Origin: Shewanella putrefaciens
GTDB lineage: Bacteria; Pseudomonadota; Gammaproteobacteria; Enterobacterales; Shewanellaceae
Reading direction: 5' to 3'
NCBI RefSeq assembly: GCF_016406305.1
Contig: NZ_CP066369.1
Location: 1,506,501-1,570,500, forward strand
Length of the DNA: 64,000 nucleotides
The translations under genes and the position numbers were made by a program. The notes under the pieces are model-generated. The model searched no databases, was not told the DNA's origin, and worked only from the letters and a program-made list of their open reading frames with translations. Of this stretch, positions 1 through 8,685 are shown in pieces; position 1 is the first letter of the stretch; every line of letters begins with the position of its first letter.

Positions 1-39
1 TTCGATTAGTGCAAGTTTTGCGAGCTGAGCTGTATTCAT
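1..39 (-). CDS. glnD: GlnD, 5' end only (bifunctional uridylyltransferase / uridylyl-removing enzyme)
   Basis: Only the first 13 codons are in the window; they read MNTAQLAKLALIE from an ATG whose complement is at 37-39. The assignment rests mainly on position: map-glnD, transcribed away from rpsB-tsf, is the conserved enterobacterial and Shewanella arrangement. A purine-rich AAGGGA lies 5 bases upstream of the ATG. The gene follows map by 21 bases, so the two are probably co-transcribed. GlnD modifies PII proteins in nitrogen control. The fragment itself is too short to prove the family. Confidence 0.6.
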   Translation of the reverse strand, partial: MNTAQLAKLALIE

Positions 40-60
40 CGAGTCCCTTGTTTGGATTAT

Positions 61-861
61 TTAGTGATTGATAAAGCGCGGAAAATCTTCCTCATCACGT
101 AAGGTGAGCACTTCAACACCAGTTTGCGTCACTAATAAAGTGTGTTCCCACTGGGCTGAGTTTTTACCATCGGAGGTGGTCACAGTCCAATTATCATTGC
201 GATCGAGCACTGTAGTGTGGCGACCGGCGTTGATCATCGGCTCAATGGTAAAGCACATACCTGGGCGCAAAATCGTGTTATCACCGTTACGGTAGTGCAT
301 GACTTGAGGCTCTTCATGGAAACCGGCACCAATACCGTGGCCACAATAATCTTGCACGATGGAATATTTCTCAAGCCCTGTTTTGCTGGCCTTGATGAAT
401 TTTTCGATAGTATTACCAATTTCACCCAGTTTTAAACCGGGGCGCACCTTACGGATCGCCAAATACAGGCTCTCTTGGGCGATACGGCACAGACGCTTAT
501 CTTTCGGGCTTACGTCGCCGATTAAAAACATCATTGAAGTGTCGCCGTGGTAACCGTCTTTAATGACAGTGATATCGATGTTGAGAATGTCGCCATTCTT
601 CAATGGCGGACTATCATTGGGGATGCCATGGCAAATAACGTTATTCACCGAAGTGCAGATTGACTTAGGAAAACCATGGTAATTAAGCGGAGCGGAAATC
701 GCACCTTGCTCTTCGGTGTATTTGGCACAGATATCGTTGAGTTCATTAGTGGTGACGCCGGCCTTCACATAGGGGGCGATCATTTCTAACACTTGTGCGG
801 CAAGCTTACCCGCTGCACGCATTTTTTCGATTTCTTCTGCTGTCTTAATGACGATACTCAT
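61..861 (-). CDS. map: Methionine aminopeptidase, type I
   Basis: Cytosolic metalloenzyme that removes the initiator methionine from nascent proteins. The 266-residue product has the usual length of the short bacterial type I enzyme. The metal-binding signature is complete: the two aspartates in NIDITVIKDGYHGD, the histidine in GHGIGAGFHE, and the glutamates in FTIEP and AQWEHT. I start at the internal ATG (complement 859-861), giving MSIVIKTAEEIEKMR, because it follows a purine-rich AAGAGA and family members start there. The longer frame to 903 adds 14 residues with no homologous look. It is divergent from rpsB and sits 21 bases upstream of glnD. Confidence 0.96.
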   Translation of the reverse strand: MSIVIKTAEEIEKMRAAGKLAAQVLEMIAPYVKAGVTTNELNDICAKYTEEQGAISAPLNYHGFPKSICTSVNNVICHGIPNDSPPLKNGDILNIDITVIKDGYHGDTSMMFLIGDVSPKDKRLCRIAQESLYLAIRKVRPGLKLGEIGNTIEKFIKASKTGLEKYSIVQDYCGHGIGAGFHEEPQVMHYRNGDNTILRPGMCFTIEPMINAGRHTTVLDRNDNWTVTTSDGKNSAQWEHTLLVTQTGVEVLTLRDEEDFPRFINH

Positions 862-1065
862 TGCGTTTTCTCTTGTGTCTTCGATGTCTATTGGCCACGC
901 CATCCCTATGCAAAAATTTGTGCTTTAGGGCTATTTATGGTATAAAGCGCGCCGTTATGTTTAAGTCTTGATGAATTACCCAAGCTCAGCTTTATCTGCT
1001 CTTGGGCGATGGCAAAACTAAAGATGGCGGCCATTATACATGGCAATTTGTCTAAATACTAAATC
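862..1065. promoter_or_regulatory. Divergent map / rpsB promoter region
   Basis: This non-coding stretch between the divergent map and rpsB genes must carry both promoters. With the S2 leader it makes a gap of about 300 bases. The part next to the leader (around 1035-1060) is AT-rich and includes TATAC and TAAATACTAAAT, plausible -10 material for the ribosomal operon. I cannot assign -35/-10 pairs with certainty and see no open frame that looks coding. Confidence 0.45.
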
Positions 1066-1170
1066 ACACACGTGTCGACACATTCTTCGGGGTGCCCTCA
1101 GTTATTCTCTGCGGGGTCGAAGACATGGGATACGTGGAGGTCTAACCCCCTAAATTTTAAGGTAATAGAA
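1066..1170 (+). promoter_or_regulatory. Ribosomal protein S2 leader (rpsB autoregulatory 5' UTR)
   Basis: The segment starting CACACGTGTCGACACATTC, continuing with GGGGTGCCC and ending near GGGATACGTGGAGG closely resembles the E. coli rpsB leader as I remember it, including CACACGTGTCGGCACA, GGGGTGCCC and ATACGTGGAGG. Short complementary blocks (ACACGTGTCGACACA; GGGGTGCCC against the later pyrimidine-rich run) can pair. In enterobacteria S2 represses rpsB-tsf translation through this leader. An in-frame ATG-less extension upstream of the rpsB start passes through it, which is why a naive open frame begins at 1072; that extension is not coding. Confidence 0.85.
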
Positions 1171-1899
1171 ATGACTACAGTTTCAATGCGCGATATGCTT
1201 CAGGCCGGTGTCCACTTTGGTCACCAAACCCGTTACTGGAACCCAAAAATGAAGCCATTCATTTTCGGTGCTCGCAACGGTGTTCACATCATCAACCTTG
1301 AGCATACTGTGCCAATGTTCAATGAAGCACTGGCTTTCATCAGCAACGTTGCTTCAAAGAAAGGTAAAGTATTATTCGTTGGTACTAAACGTGCTGCTGG
1401 CGAAGCGATCAAAGAAGCTGCTCTGTCTTGTGACCAGTACTATGTTGATCACCGCTGGTTAGGCGGTATGCTGACTAACTGGAAAACCGTTCGTCAGTCA
1501 ATCAAACGTCTGAAAGAACTGGAAAGCCAATCAGTAGATGGTACTTTCGACAAGCTGACCAAGAAAGAAGCGCTGATGCGTACTCGTGAGCTTGAAAAGC
1601 TGGAAAAATCTTTAGGCGGTATTAAGAACATGGGCGGCCTGCCAGACGTATTATTCGTCATCGGTGCTGACCACGAGCATATCGCTATTAAAGAAGCTAA
1701 CAACCTGGGTATCCCTGTTGTTGCAGTTGTTGATACTAACTCTGCGCCAGATGGTGTTAACTACATCGTTCCTGGTAACGACGACGCGATGCGTGCTATT
1801 CGCCTGTACACTACTTCTGTAGCTGCTGCTGCTAAAGCTGGCCGTGGTCAAGATCTGGCTGTTCAAGCTGAGCAAGACGGTTTCGTAGAAGCCGAATAA
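1171..1899 (+). CDS. rpsB: 30S ribosomal protein S2
   Basis: Structural protein of the small ribosomal subunit, 242 residues, the normal gammaproteobacterial length. The N-terminus [19 protein letters not shown] and the segments [20 protein letters not shown] and [15 protein letters not shown] are near-invariant in the family. The start is the ATG at 1171, 8 bases after AAGG. It is the first gene of a long translation/envelope cluster and is followed by a strong hairpin before tsf. Expression is expected to respond to free S2 through the conserved leader. Confidence 0.98.
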   Translation: MTTVSMRDMLQAGVHFGHQTRYWNPKMKPFIFGARNGVHIINLEHTVPMFNEALAFISNVASKKGKVLFVGTKRAAGEAIKEAALSCDQYYVDHRWLGGMLTNWKTVRQSIKRLKELESQSVDGTFDKLTKKEALMRTRELEKLEKSLGGIKNMGGLPDVLFVIGADHEHIAIKEANNLGIPVVAVVDTNSAPDGVNYIVPGNDDAMRAIRLYTTSVAAAAKAGRGQDLAVQAEQDGFVEAE

Positions 1900-1930
1900 T
1901 AATAAGGCGGGATGATTATCATCACCCTTA

Positions 1931-1980
1931 TTAACCAAGATTTTTGATTGGTTAACAGGGGCCATACGGCCCCTGTTTTA
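1931..1980 (+). terminator. rpsB-tsf intergenic hairpins (terminator/attenuator)
   Basis: Two adjacent inverted repeats: TTAACCAA (1931-1938) with TTGGTTAA (1948-1955), then AACAGGGGCC (1954-1963) with GGCCCCTGTT (1968-1977) followed by TTA. The repeats share two bases, so the two stems compete or stack. The second is a compact GC-rich stem with a 4-base loop and short T-run, consistent with partial termination that sets the rpsB:tsf ratio. Confidence 0.7.
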
Positions 1981-2019
1981 TATCTGCAAATTAGTCGAAT
2001 TTTTAGAGAGGATTTAACA

Positions 2020-2871
2020 ATGGCAATTTCTGCTGCCCAAGTTAAAGAACTGCGTGAGCGTACTGGCGCAGGCATGATGGATTGTAAAAAAGCGTTAGAA
2101 GAAACCAACGGCGACATGGAGTTAGCAATTGACAACATGCGTAAGTCTGGTGCTGCTAAGGCTGCTAAGAAAGCCGGTAACATCGCTGCTGACGGTACTA
2201 TCCTGATCAAAAACGGCGAAGGTTTCGCTGTTCTGTTGGAAGTAAACTGCCAAACTGACTTCGTTGCTAAAGATGCTAACTTCTTAGGTTTTGCTAACTC
2301 AGTATTAGACGTTGCTGCAGCGTCTAAAGTTGCTTTAGAAGACTTAAAAGCACAGTTCGAAGAAGCGCGTGTTGCTTTAGTTGCTAAAATCGGTGAAAAC
2401 ATCAACGTTCGTCGCGTTGAGTACATCGACGGTGCTAAATTAGCTTCTTACCGTCACGGTGAGCGTATCGGTGTAGTAGTAACCGGTGACGCTGATGACG
2501 AAACTCTGAAGCACATCGCAATGCACGTTGCCGCTTCTAAGCCAGAATACGTTAATCCAGAAGACGTTCCAGCTGACGTAGTGGCTCGTGAACAAGCTCT
2601 GCAAATCGAAATCTCTATGAATGAAGGCAAGCCTGCTGACATCGCAGAGAAAATGGTTGTGGGTCGTATGAAGAAGTTCACCGGTGAGATCTCTCTGACT
2701 GGCCAAGCTTACATCATGGAACCAAAGAAAACTGTTGGCGAATTCTTGAAAGAGAAAGGCGCTAAAGTCACTAACTTCATTCGTTTAGAAGTGGGTGAAG
2801 GTATTGAGAAGAAAGAAGAAGATTTCGCAGCTGAAGTTGCTGCTCAAATCGCTGCTTCTAAAAAGGCTTAA
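2020..2871 (+). CDS. tsf: Elongation factor Ts
   Basis: Guanine-nucleotide exchange factor that recycles EF-Tu-GDP during translation. 283 residues, as expected. The N-terminal UBA-like domain carries [15 protein letters not shown] and the core carries the TDFVAK motif, both family signatures. Start is the ATG at 2020, preceded by GAGAGGATTTAAC; the open frame runs 24 codons further upstream but through the intergenic hairpins. Standard rpsB-tsf pair. Confidence 0.98.
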   Translation: MAISAAQVKELRERTGAGMMDCKKALEETNGDMELAIDNMRKSGAAKAAKKAGNIAADGTILIKNGEGFAVLLEVNCQTDFVAKDANFLGFANSVLDVAAASKVALEDLKAQFEEARVALVAKIGENINVRRVEYIDGAKLASYRHGERIGVVVTGDADDETLKHIAMHVAASKPEYVNPEDVPADVVAREQALQIEISMNEGKPADIAEKMVVGRMKKFTGEISLTGQAYIMEPKKTVGEFLKEKGAKVTNFIRLEVGEGIEKKEEDFAAEVAAQIAASKKA

Positions 2872-2892
2872 TCGCCAACGCTAAATACCCCC

Positions 2893-2918
2893 AAGACCGC
2901 AGCAATGGCTGCGGTCTT
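2893..2918 (+). terminator. tsf-pyrH intergenic hairpin
   Basis: Perfect 11-base stem AAGACCGCAGC (2893-2903) / GCTGCGGTCTT (2908-2918) with a 4-base loop. It is followed by GTTATG rather than a long T-run, so it is a weak terminator, an attenuator or an RNA-processing barrier rather than a full stop. Confidence 0.6.
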
Positions 2919-2939
2919 GTTATGACCAGGATAAAAATT

Positions 2940-3677
2940 ATGAGCACCAATCCAAAACCTACATTTAGACGCATTCTTCTAAAATTAAGTGGCGAAGCAC
3001 TGATGGGCGACGAAGGCTTCGGCATCGATCCCAAAGTATTAGATCGCATGGCTCAGGAAGTGAAAGAGCTGGTAGAGTTAGGCATTCAGGTGGGTGTGGT
3101 CATTGGTGGTGGTAATCTGTTTCGCGGTGAAGGCTTAGCAAAAGCGGGCATGAACCGTGTGGTGGGCGATCACATGGGTATGCTGGCAACGGTGATGAAC
3201 GGCTTAGCTATGCGTGACGCCTTGCACCGTGCCTATGTTAATGCTCGTCTAATGTCAGCAATCCCATTAAAAGGGGTGTGCGATGACTACAATTGGGCTG
3301 AAGCGATAAGCTTATTAAAATCGGGCCGAGTGGTGATTTTTGCCGCGGGTACGGGTAACCCCTTCTGTACTACTGATTCTGCGGCGTGCTTACGTGGCAT
3401 TGAAATCGAAGCCGAAGTCGTGTTAAAAGGCACCAAAGTTGACGGTGTTTACTCCGACGACCCAATGAAAAACCCCGACGCCGTTAAGTACGACGAGTTA
3501 ACTTACGGTGAAATACTTGAAAAAGAATTAAAAGTAATGGACTTAGCTGCCTTTACTATGGCGCGTGACCATGACATGCCTATCCTAGTGTTCAATATGA
3601 ACAAACCCGGCGCACTACGTCGCGTGATTATGGGTGAAGAAGAAGGCACATTGATCCGAGCGAAAAAAGTTATTTAA
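2940..3677 (+). CDS. pyrH: UMP kinase
   Basis: Phosphorylates UMP to UDP with ATP in the cytosol, feeding RNA, DNA and sugar-nucleotide synthesis. The 245-residue product is almost collinear with E. coli Pyr[12 protein letters not shown] at the N-terminus, [31 protein letters not shown] and a C-terminal [12 protein letters not shown]. It belongs to the hexameric amino acid kinase fold, not the eukaryotic NMP kinase fold. The start at 2940 ([11 protein letters not shown]) is preferred over an ATG 18 bases upstream because AGGA precedes it and the alignment begins there. Confidence 0.97.
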   Translation: MSTNPKPTFRRILLKLSGEALMGDEGFGIDPKVLDRMAQEVKELVELGIQVGVVIGGGNLFRGEGLAKAGMNRVVGDHMGMLATVMNGLAMRDALHRAYVNARLMSAIPLKGVCDDYNWAEAISLLKSGRVVIFAAGTGNPFCTTDSAACLRGIEIEAEVVLKGTKVDGVYSDDPMKNPDAVKYDELTYGEILEKELKVMDLAAFTMARDHDMPILVFNMNKPGALRRVIMGEEEGTLIRAKKVI

Positions 3678-3698
3678 TGACCAAGAAGGACATTTAAC

Positions 3699-4256
3699 GT
3701 GATTACAGATATTAAAAAAGATGCTCAAGAGCGCATGGGCAAGTGTGTAGAAGCGACTAAAAACCAAATGGCTAAGGTGCGTACCGGCCGTGCACACCCT
3801 AGCCTGTTAGACTCAATCCAAGTGTCTTACTACGGCACTATGACCCCGCTGAACCAAGTGGCTAACGTCGGCGTTGAAGACTCTCGTACTCTGTCCGTGA
3901 CTGTGTTCGACCGTAGCGCTATTCAAGCGGTAGAAAAGGCGATCATGAGCTCAGACTTAGGTTTAAACCCAATGTCTGCCGGCGCAACCTTACGTATTCC
4001 GTTACCTGCACTGACAGAAGAACGTCGTAAAGATTTCATCAAAGTCGTGCGTAACGAAGCGGAAGCGGGCCGTGTGGCTATCCGTAACGTCCGTCGTGAT
4101 GCGATTTCTGAAGTGAAAAAGCTTGAGAAAGCCAAAGAATGCACTGAAGATGATGTTCGCCGCACTGAAGATGAAGTACAAAAGTTCACCGATGCTCATA
4201 TTAAAAAGGTCGATGATATTTTAGCGGCCAAAGAAATTGAGTTGATGGAAGTCTAA
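3699..4256 (+). CDS. frr: Ribosome recycling factor
   Basis: Works with EF-G to split post-termination ribosomes. 185 residues, exactly the normal size, with the three-helix-bundle sequence including [13 protein letters not shown] and the conserved C-terminal stretch ending [14 protein letters not shown]. The start codon is GTG at 3699, 9 bases after AAGGA; no ATG fits, and I recall GTG for E. coli frr too. It follows pyrH by 21 bases, so they are likely co-transcribed. Confidence 0.97.
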   Translation: MITDIKKDAQERMGKCVEATKNQMAKVRTGRAHPSLLDSIQVSYYGTMTPLNQVANVGVEDSRTLSVTVFDRSAIQAVEKAIMSSDLGLNPMSAGATLRIPLPALTEERRKDFIKVVRNEAEAGRVAIRNVRRDAISEVKKLEKAKECTEDDVRRTEDEVQKFTDAHIKKVDDILAAKEIELMEV

Positions 4257-4284
4257 TCTCAAGCTCGATAAGCTAGAGTTGATG

Positions 4285-4320
4285 CGCCGTGTAGGGGTAT
4301 ACTACACGGCGTTTGTCTAT
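4285..4320 (+). terminator. frr-uppS intergenic terminator-like hairpin
   Basis: CGCCGTGTAG (4285-4294) pairs perfectly with CTACACGGCG (4302-4311) around a 7-base loop, followed by TTTGTCTATTTT. A reasonable rho-independent terminator that probably separates the translation genes from the envelope genes, perhaps with read-through. Confidence 0.6.
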
Positions 4321-4338
4321 TTTAAAGGGTTGTAATAG

Positions 4339-5166
4339 ATGTCATCCACAGTGGAATTTGATCCGCAATCTAGGTCGGACGAGTGTGAACACTATGCTCA
4401 AACGACCTTGCCTGGACAATTACCCGAACTCGTAAAACAGTCATTACCTAAGCATGTTGCCATCATTATGGACGGTAATGGCCGCTGGGCTCAAACCCAG
4501 GGCAAACCACGAGTCATGGGACATAAGGCCGGTGTTAAAGCGGTGAGACGTGCGGTGAGCACTGCGAGTCAATTAGGGATCCAATCGCTGACGTTATTTG
4601 CGTTTTCCAGCGAGAATTGGCGTAGACCCGATAAAGAAGTCAGCTTGCTGATGGAATTGTTTTTTACTGTGCTGCAGCGTGAAATAAAACTGCTGCATAA
4701 AAATCAGGTTAAGCTCAACATTATTGGTGATATCAGTCGTTTTTCCGCTCGTTTACAAAAGCAAATTAGTGCAGCCCAAGAAAAAACCGCTGAGAATACG
4801 GGGCTTGTCCTAAATGTCGCCGCCAATTACGGTGGTCGTTGGGACATACTGCAAGCGGCGCAAAAGTTAGCACAAAAGGTCGAAACTGGCGAAATGACCA
4901 GCAGTCAGTTCACCGAAGAAGCCTTAAGTGAACATTTGTGCATGCAAAATCAGAGTGAAGTTGATTTAATGATCCGCACGGGTGGGGACTGTCGTATCAG
5001 CAATTTTGTGCTGTGGCAGGCGGCCTATGCAGAGTTGGTGTTTACTGACACCCTTTGGCCTGATTTTGATGAACAGGCTTTTCATGAAGCGATTGCCATT
5101 TTTGCCAGTCGCCAGCGCCGTTTCGGTTTGACGGGAAGTCAGATTGATGAGATGCGCGCATTGTAA
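4339..5166 (+). CDS. uppS: Undecaprenyl diphosphate synthase (cis-prenyltransferase)
   Basis: Condenses isopentenyl diphosphate onto farnesyl diphosphate to make the C55 lipid carrier for peptidoglycan and O-antigen. 275 residues; the first ~38 are a variable extension before the catalytic core starts at [14 protein letters not shown], where the Asp after IM is the catalytic residue. Other signatures: [20 protein letters not shown] and [18 protein letters not shown]. The usual GGE is GGD here, a conservative change. The ATG at 4339 is preceded by AAAGGG; a later start inside the variable extension cannot be ruled out. Confidence 0.95.
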   Translation: MSSTVEFDPQSRSDECEHYAQTTLPGQLPELVKQSLPKHVAIIMDGNGRWAQTQGKPRVMGHKAGVKAVRRAVSTASQLGIQSLTLFAFSSENWRRPDKEVSLLMELFFTVLQREIKLLHKNQVKLNIIGDISRFSARLQKQISAAQEKTAENTGLVLNVAANYGGRWDILQAAQKLAQKVETGEMTSSQFTEEALSEHLCMQNQSEVDLMIRTGGDCRISNFVLWQAAYAELVFTDTLWPDFDEQAFHEAIAIFASRQRRFGLTGSQIDEMRAL

Positions 5167-5186
5167 AACGTCATGAGGGATTTTTT

Positions 5187-6044
5187 TTGCTAAAACAACG
5201 AATAATAACAGCAATTTGGTTAATTCCATTAGTTTTGGGGGCGATCTTCTTACTCCCTGTCGAATACTTTGCTTGGGCTTTAGTTGCCGTCTTTCTTATT
5301 GCCGCTAAGGAATGGGGTCGGATTATCGATAGTCAGTGCGATGTCACCCAATGGAGCTTCACCGGCACCCTAGGTATTTTATTAATCGCCATAAATTTAA
5401 TTGTCCCAATCGATGCCGTGTGGCTTCGGGGGCAGTTGCATCCTATCTATTTAGCCGTGATCTTGATTGGTACATTTTGGTGGGCTATTTCGCTTTTGCT
5501 GGTGGTGACTTACCCTAAAAGCGCTAAACTCTGGCAAAAAAATCCCATGTTAAAGTCCATGTTTGGACAATTAACCTTAGTGCCTTGTTTTGTGGCGCTG
5601 ATAGCCCTTAAGTCTATCAGCTCGCAGATTTCGCCTTACTATGGAGCATCTTTAGTGCTTCTGGTGATGCTGATTGTGTGGGCGGCGGATTCAGGCGCTT
5701 ACTTCGTTGGCAAGGCTATCGGTAAAACGAAATTAATGCCCGCGGTTAGCCCGGCTAAAACCCTTGAGGGTTTAGTAGGTGGATTAGCGACGACCATGGT
5801 GGTTGTGGCGGGGGTTATGTATGTCTCCCCCGAGCAAGAGCTGGGATTAGTGGTCGCGGTAACGATTTTTGTGGCGCTGATTTCGGCCCTTGGCGACTTG
5901 TCCGAGAGTATGTTTAAACGCGCTGCTTGTATCAAAGATTCGGGAACGATTCTCCCTGGGCATGGCGGTGTACTCGATCGCATCGACAGCCTGACAGCGG
6001 CCTTGCCGGTGTTTACCCTGATCTACATTGCATTCTGGATGTAA
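5187..6044 (+). CDS. cdsA: Phosphatidate cytidylyltransferase (CDP-diglyceride synthase)
   Basis: Inner-membrane enzyme making CDP-diacylglycerol from phosphatidate and CTP, the branch point for phospholipid synthesis. 285 residues with about eight hydrophobic segments. The family signature lies near the C-terminus: [13 protein letters not shown] followed by [19 protein letters not shown]. The start is TTG at 5187, with GAGGGA 6 bases upstream; no ATG is available near it. It lies 20 bases after uppS. Confidence 0.96.
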   Translation: MLKQRIITAIWLIPLVLGAIFLLPVEYFAWALVAVFLIAAKEWGRIIDSQCDVTQWSFTGTLGILLIAINLIVPIDAVWLRGQLHPIYLAVILIGTFWWAISLLLVVTYPKSAKLWQKNPMLKSMFGQLTLVPCFVALIALKSISSQISPYYGASLVLLVMLIVWAADSGAYFVGKAIGKTKLMPAVSPAKTLEGLVGGLATTMVVVAGVMYVSPEQELGLVVAVTIFVALISALGDLSESMFKRAACIKDSGTILPGHGGVLDRIDSLTAALPVFTLIYIAFWM

Positions 6045-6048
6045 CGCT

Positions 6049-7239
6049 ATGCAAAATATGGTGATTTTGGGTGCGACAGGCTCTATTGGTGCCAGTACCC
6101 TTAGTGTGATTTCAGCCAATCCTGCCGCTTACCGCGTTTATGGGTTAGTGGCGAATGCGAGTGTCGATAAGATGCTCGACCTCTGTGTGGCGCATCAACC
6201 CCTAATCGCCCATATGGTTGATAAGACGGCTGCTTTGGCATTAAAAGCGTTATTGCCGCCCGCGCTTAATATCCAAGTCACCAGTGGTGAAGATGAATTG
6301 CTCGATTTAGTCACTTCATCCAAGGTGGATACTGTGATGGCGGCAATTGTCGGCGCCGCAGGTCTAGTCCCAACACTCGCCGCTGTGAGGGCGGGTAAGC
6401 GGGTATTGTTGGCTAATAAAGAAGCCTTAGTCATGTCGGGCGAGCTGTTTATCGAGGCGACTAAAGCTTCTGGCGCGACATTACTGCCAGTCGATAGCGA
6501 GCATAATGCGATTTTCCAATGTTTACCCCAGGAAGTGCAGGCTAATTTAGGCCGCTGCGACTTAGCGGCTTCGGGGATTTCCCATATCCTGCTAACTGGC
6601 TCAGGTGGCCCTTTTTTAACCTCGGACTTAAGTAGTCTTGCCGCCATGACGCCTGCACAGGCCTGTAAACATCCGAATTGGTCCATGGGGCCGAAGATCT
6701 CGGTTGATTCGGCGACCATGATGAACAAGGGCTTAGAGTTTATCGAGGCGCGCTGGTTGTTTAACACTCAGGCAGAGCAACTTAAGGTGGTTATCCATCC
6801 ACAAAGTGTGATCCACTCTATGGTGCAGTACAAAGATGGCAGTGTGATTGCCCAAATGGGTAACCCGGATATGCGTACGCCGATAGCCCATTGCATGGCT
6901 TATCCGCAAAGAATTCATTCGGGCGTTGAACCTTTAGATTTTTTCAAAGTCGGACAGTTAAGCTTTTATGAACCTGATTTTGAACGTTTCCCCTGCTTGG
7001 CTTTGGCAATGGAGGCCTGTGCCCAAGGTCAAGAGGCGACAACCGTATTAAATGCAGCCAATGAAATGGCAGTCGACGCATTTTTGCAAGGGCAAATTGG
7101 TTTTACGCAAATAGCTCAAGTCAACGAAGCTTGTTTAGCGGCTATCCCCAAAGGGGCGATGACAAGTATCGAGGATATTATTGCGTTAGATGCGCAAACG
7201 CGGGTTTATGCGCGGGAAATCTTGGCCAAGATCGCTTAG
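6049..7239 (+). CDS. dxr: 1-deoxy-D-xylulose 5-phosphate reductoisomerase
   Basis: First committed step of the MEP isoprenoid pathway: NADPH-dependent rearrangement and reduction of DXP to MEP. 396 residues, standard. N-terminal NADPH-binding [15 protein letters not shown], then [11 protein letters not shown], the metal/substrate segment [14 protein letters not shown], and [18 protein letters not shown] start at the ATG at 6049, four bases after the cdsA stop; the upstream ATG at 6028 lies inside cdsA and gives no family-like residues. It supplies precursors used by UppS two genes upstream. Confidence 0.97.
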   Translation: MQNMVILGATGSIGASTLSVISANPAAYRVYGLVANASVDKMLDLCVAHQPLIAHMVDKTAALALKALLPPALNIQVTSGEDELLDLVTSSKVDTVMAAIVGAAGLVPTLAAVRAGKRVLLANKEALVMSGELFIEATKASGATLLPVDSEHNAIFQCLPQEVQANLGRCDLAASGISHILLTGSGGPFLTSDLSSLAAMTPAQACKHPNWSMGPKISVDSATMMNKGLEFIEARWLFNTQAEQLKVVIHPQSVIHSMVQYKDGSVIAQMGNPDMRTPIAHCMAYPQRIHSGVEPLDFFKVGQLSFYEPDFERFPCLALAMEACAQGQEATTVLNAANEMAVDAFLQGQIGFTQIAQVNEACLAAIPKGAMTSIEDIIALDAQTRVYAREILAKIA

Positions 7240-7283
7240 GCATAGTTGATTAATGCCGATTAACGGATGACATAAGGAGTGGA

Positions 7284-8654
7284 ATGTTAGATTTTTTATG
7301 GAACTTAGGTTCTTTTATCGTTGCATTGGGACTGTTAATTACAGCCCATGAGTACGGCCATTTCTACGTTGCGCGCCGCTGTGGCGTCAAGGTCGAGCGT
7401 TTCTCCATTGGTTTTGGTAAGGCGATTTGGCGCAAAGTGGGCAAAGATGGCACCGAATACGTGGTCGCGATGATCCCGCTCGGCGGCTATGTCAAAATGC
7501 TCGATGAGCGGGTAGAAGATGTGCCCGATGAATTAAAACATCAGGCTTTCAATCGTAAAACCGTATGGCAGCGCATCGCCATTGTGGCCGCTGGCCCTAT
7601 CGCCAATTTTATTTTTGCCATAATAGCACTGTATTTTATGTACTTGATTGGCGTGCCATCCCTTAAACCTGTTATCACCTCGACGACCCCAGGAACCGCA
7701 GCGGCGCAAATTCAAGTGGCGGAACCTATGCAAGTGACTGCAATATCGGGCCAAGCTGTGCGTAACTGGGAGGAAGTGAATTTAGCCTTGGTTGGGCATA
7801 TTGGTGATGATAATTTAACTATCTCCCTTGCCCCGTTAAATGGCCTACAGGGCTTAGATTCGAGTTCGCGGACTTATACCTTAGACACCCGTCAATGGCG
7901 TTTCGACCCTGAAAAAGAGTCGCCAATCACCACTTTGGGCTTAGGTATTTATCGACCCGAAATTGAGCCCACGATTGCATTAATTAGCGAGGGTAGCGCC
8001 GCCGAAAAAAGTGAACTTAAGGTCGGTGATATCTTAGTTGCCATAAATGGCGAAAATTATACCGATTGGCAGGCTTTTGTTGACATTATTCAACATTCTG
8101 CCAATGTGCCTGTGGAGCTTACTGTGCGTCGTGGTGGAGAGCAGTTTACTGTCTCTGTCACCCCGTCGAGCGCTAAAAATAGCGAAGGGCAGGAAATCGG
8201 GGTATTAGGCGTGAGCCCAGCTCAGGCACAGTGGCCCGAGAATATGCGTTTACAACTAGAATATGGACCAATCGATTCTTTGGGCATAGCAGCCGATAAA
8301 ACATGGCAACTTGTTGTTGTGAGCTTTAAGATGATTGGCAAATTATTTACCGGCGACGTGTCGGTGAAAAACCTGAGTGGACCCATTTCAATCGCACAGG
8401 GTGCGGGCAGTAGTGCAAACTATGGCTTGGTCTACTTTCTCGGGTTCCTCGCGCTCATCAGTGTGAATTTAGGCATCATCAATTTGTTGCCTTTACCCGT
8501 GCTCGATGGGGGACACCTGCTGTATTACTTTGTTGAAGTAATAACTGGTAAACCTGTATCTGAAAAGGTGCAGGAAATAGGATTCAGATTTGGGGCAGCA
8601 CTATTGCTGATGTTGATGAGCATTGCGCTTTTCAATGATTTTGCCCGACTCTGA
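7284..8654 (+). CDS. rseP: RseP-type site-2 intramembrane zinc metalloprotease
   Basis: Inner-membrane protease that completes cleavage of the anti-sigma-E factor RseA in the envelope stress response. 456 residues. The zinc site HEYGH is at residues 22-26 in the first membrane helix (E. coli has HEFGH), and the third ligand lies in LDGG at about 407-410. The region between holds a membrane re-entrant GGYVKMLDE segment and two PDZ-like domains, the second recognisable around SAAEKSELKVGDILVAINGE. ATG at 7284 with AGGAG upstream. The location just before bamA fits its role in sensing outer-membrane protein folding stress. Confidence 0.96.
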   Translation: MLDFLWNLGSFIVALGLLITAHEYGHFYVARRCGVKVERFSIGFGKAIWRKVGKDGTEYVVAMIPLGGYVKMLDERVEDVPDELKHQAFNRKTVWQRIAIVAAGPIANFIFAIIALYFMYLIGVPSLKPVITSTTPGTAAAQIQVAEPMQVTAISGQAVRNWEEVNLALVGHIGDDNLTISLAPLNGLQGLDSSSRTYTLDTRQWRFDPEKESPITTLGLGIYRPEIEPTIALISEGSAAEKSELKVGDILVAINGENYTDWQAFVDIIQHSANVPVELTVRRGGEQFTVSVTPSSAKNSEGQEIGVLGVSPAQAQWPENMRLQLEYGPIDSLGIAADKTWQLVVVSFKMIGKLFTGDVSVKNLSGPISIAQGAGSSANYGLVYFLGFLALISVNLGIINLLPLPVLDGGHLLYYFVEVITGKPVSEKVQEIGFRFGAALLLMLMSIALFNDFARL

Positions 8655-8685
8655 GCAAGGACAGACTAATAATTAGAAGTGCTCT

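Noticed and set aside
1072..1170. N-terminal extension of ribosomal protein S2
   Set aside because: The 33 extra codons are the conserved S2 leader RNA; S2 proteins begin at MTTVSMRDM.
4339..5166. GGD instead of GGE in UppS as a possible defect
   Set aside because: It is a conservative change, and the catalytic Asp and the surrounding RTGG...RISNF motif are intact.
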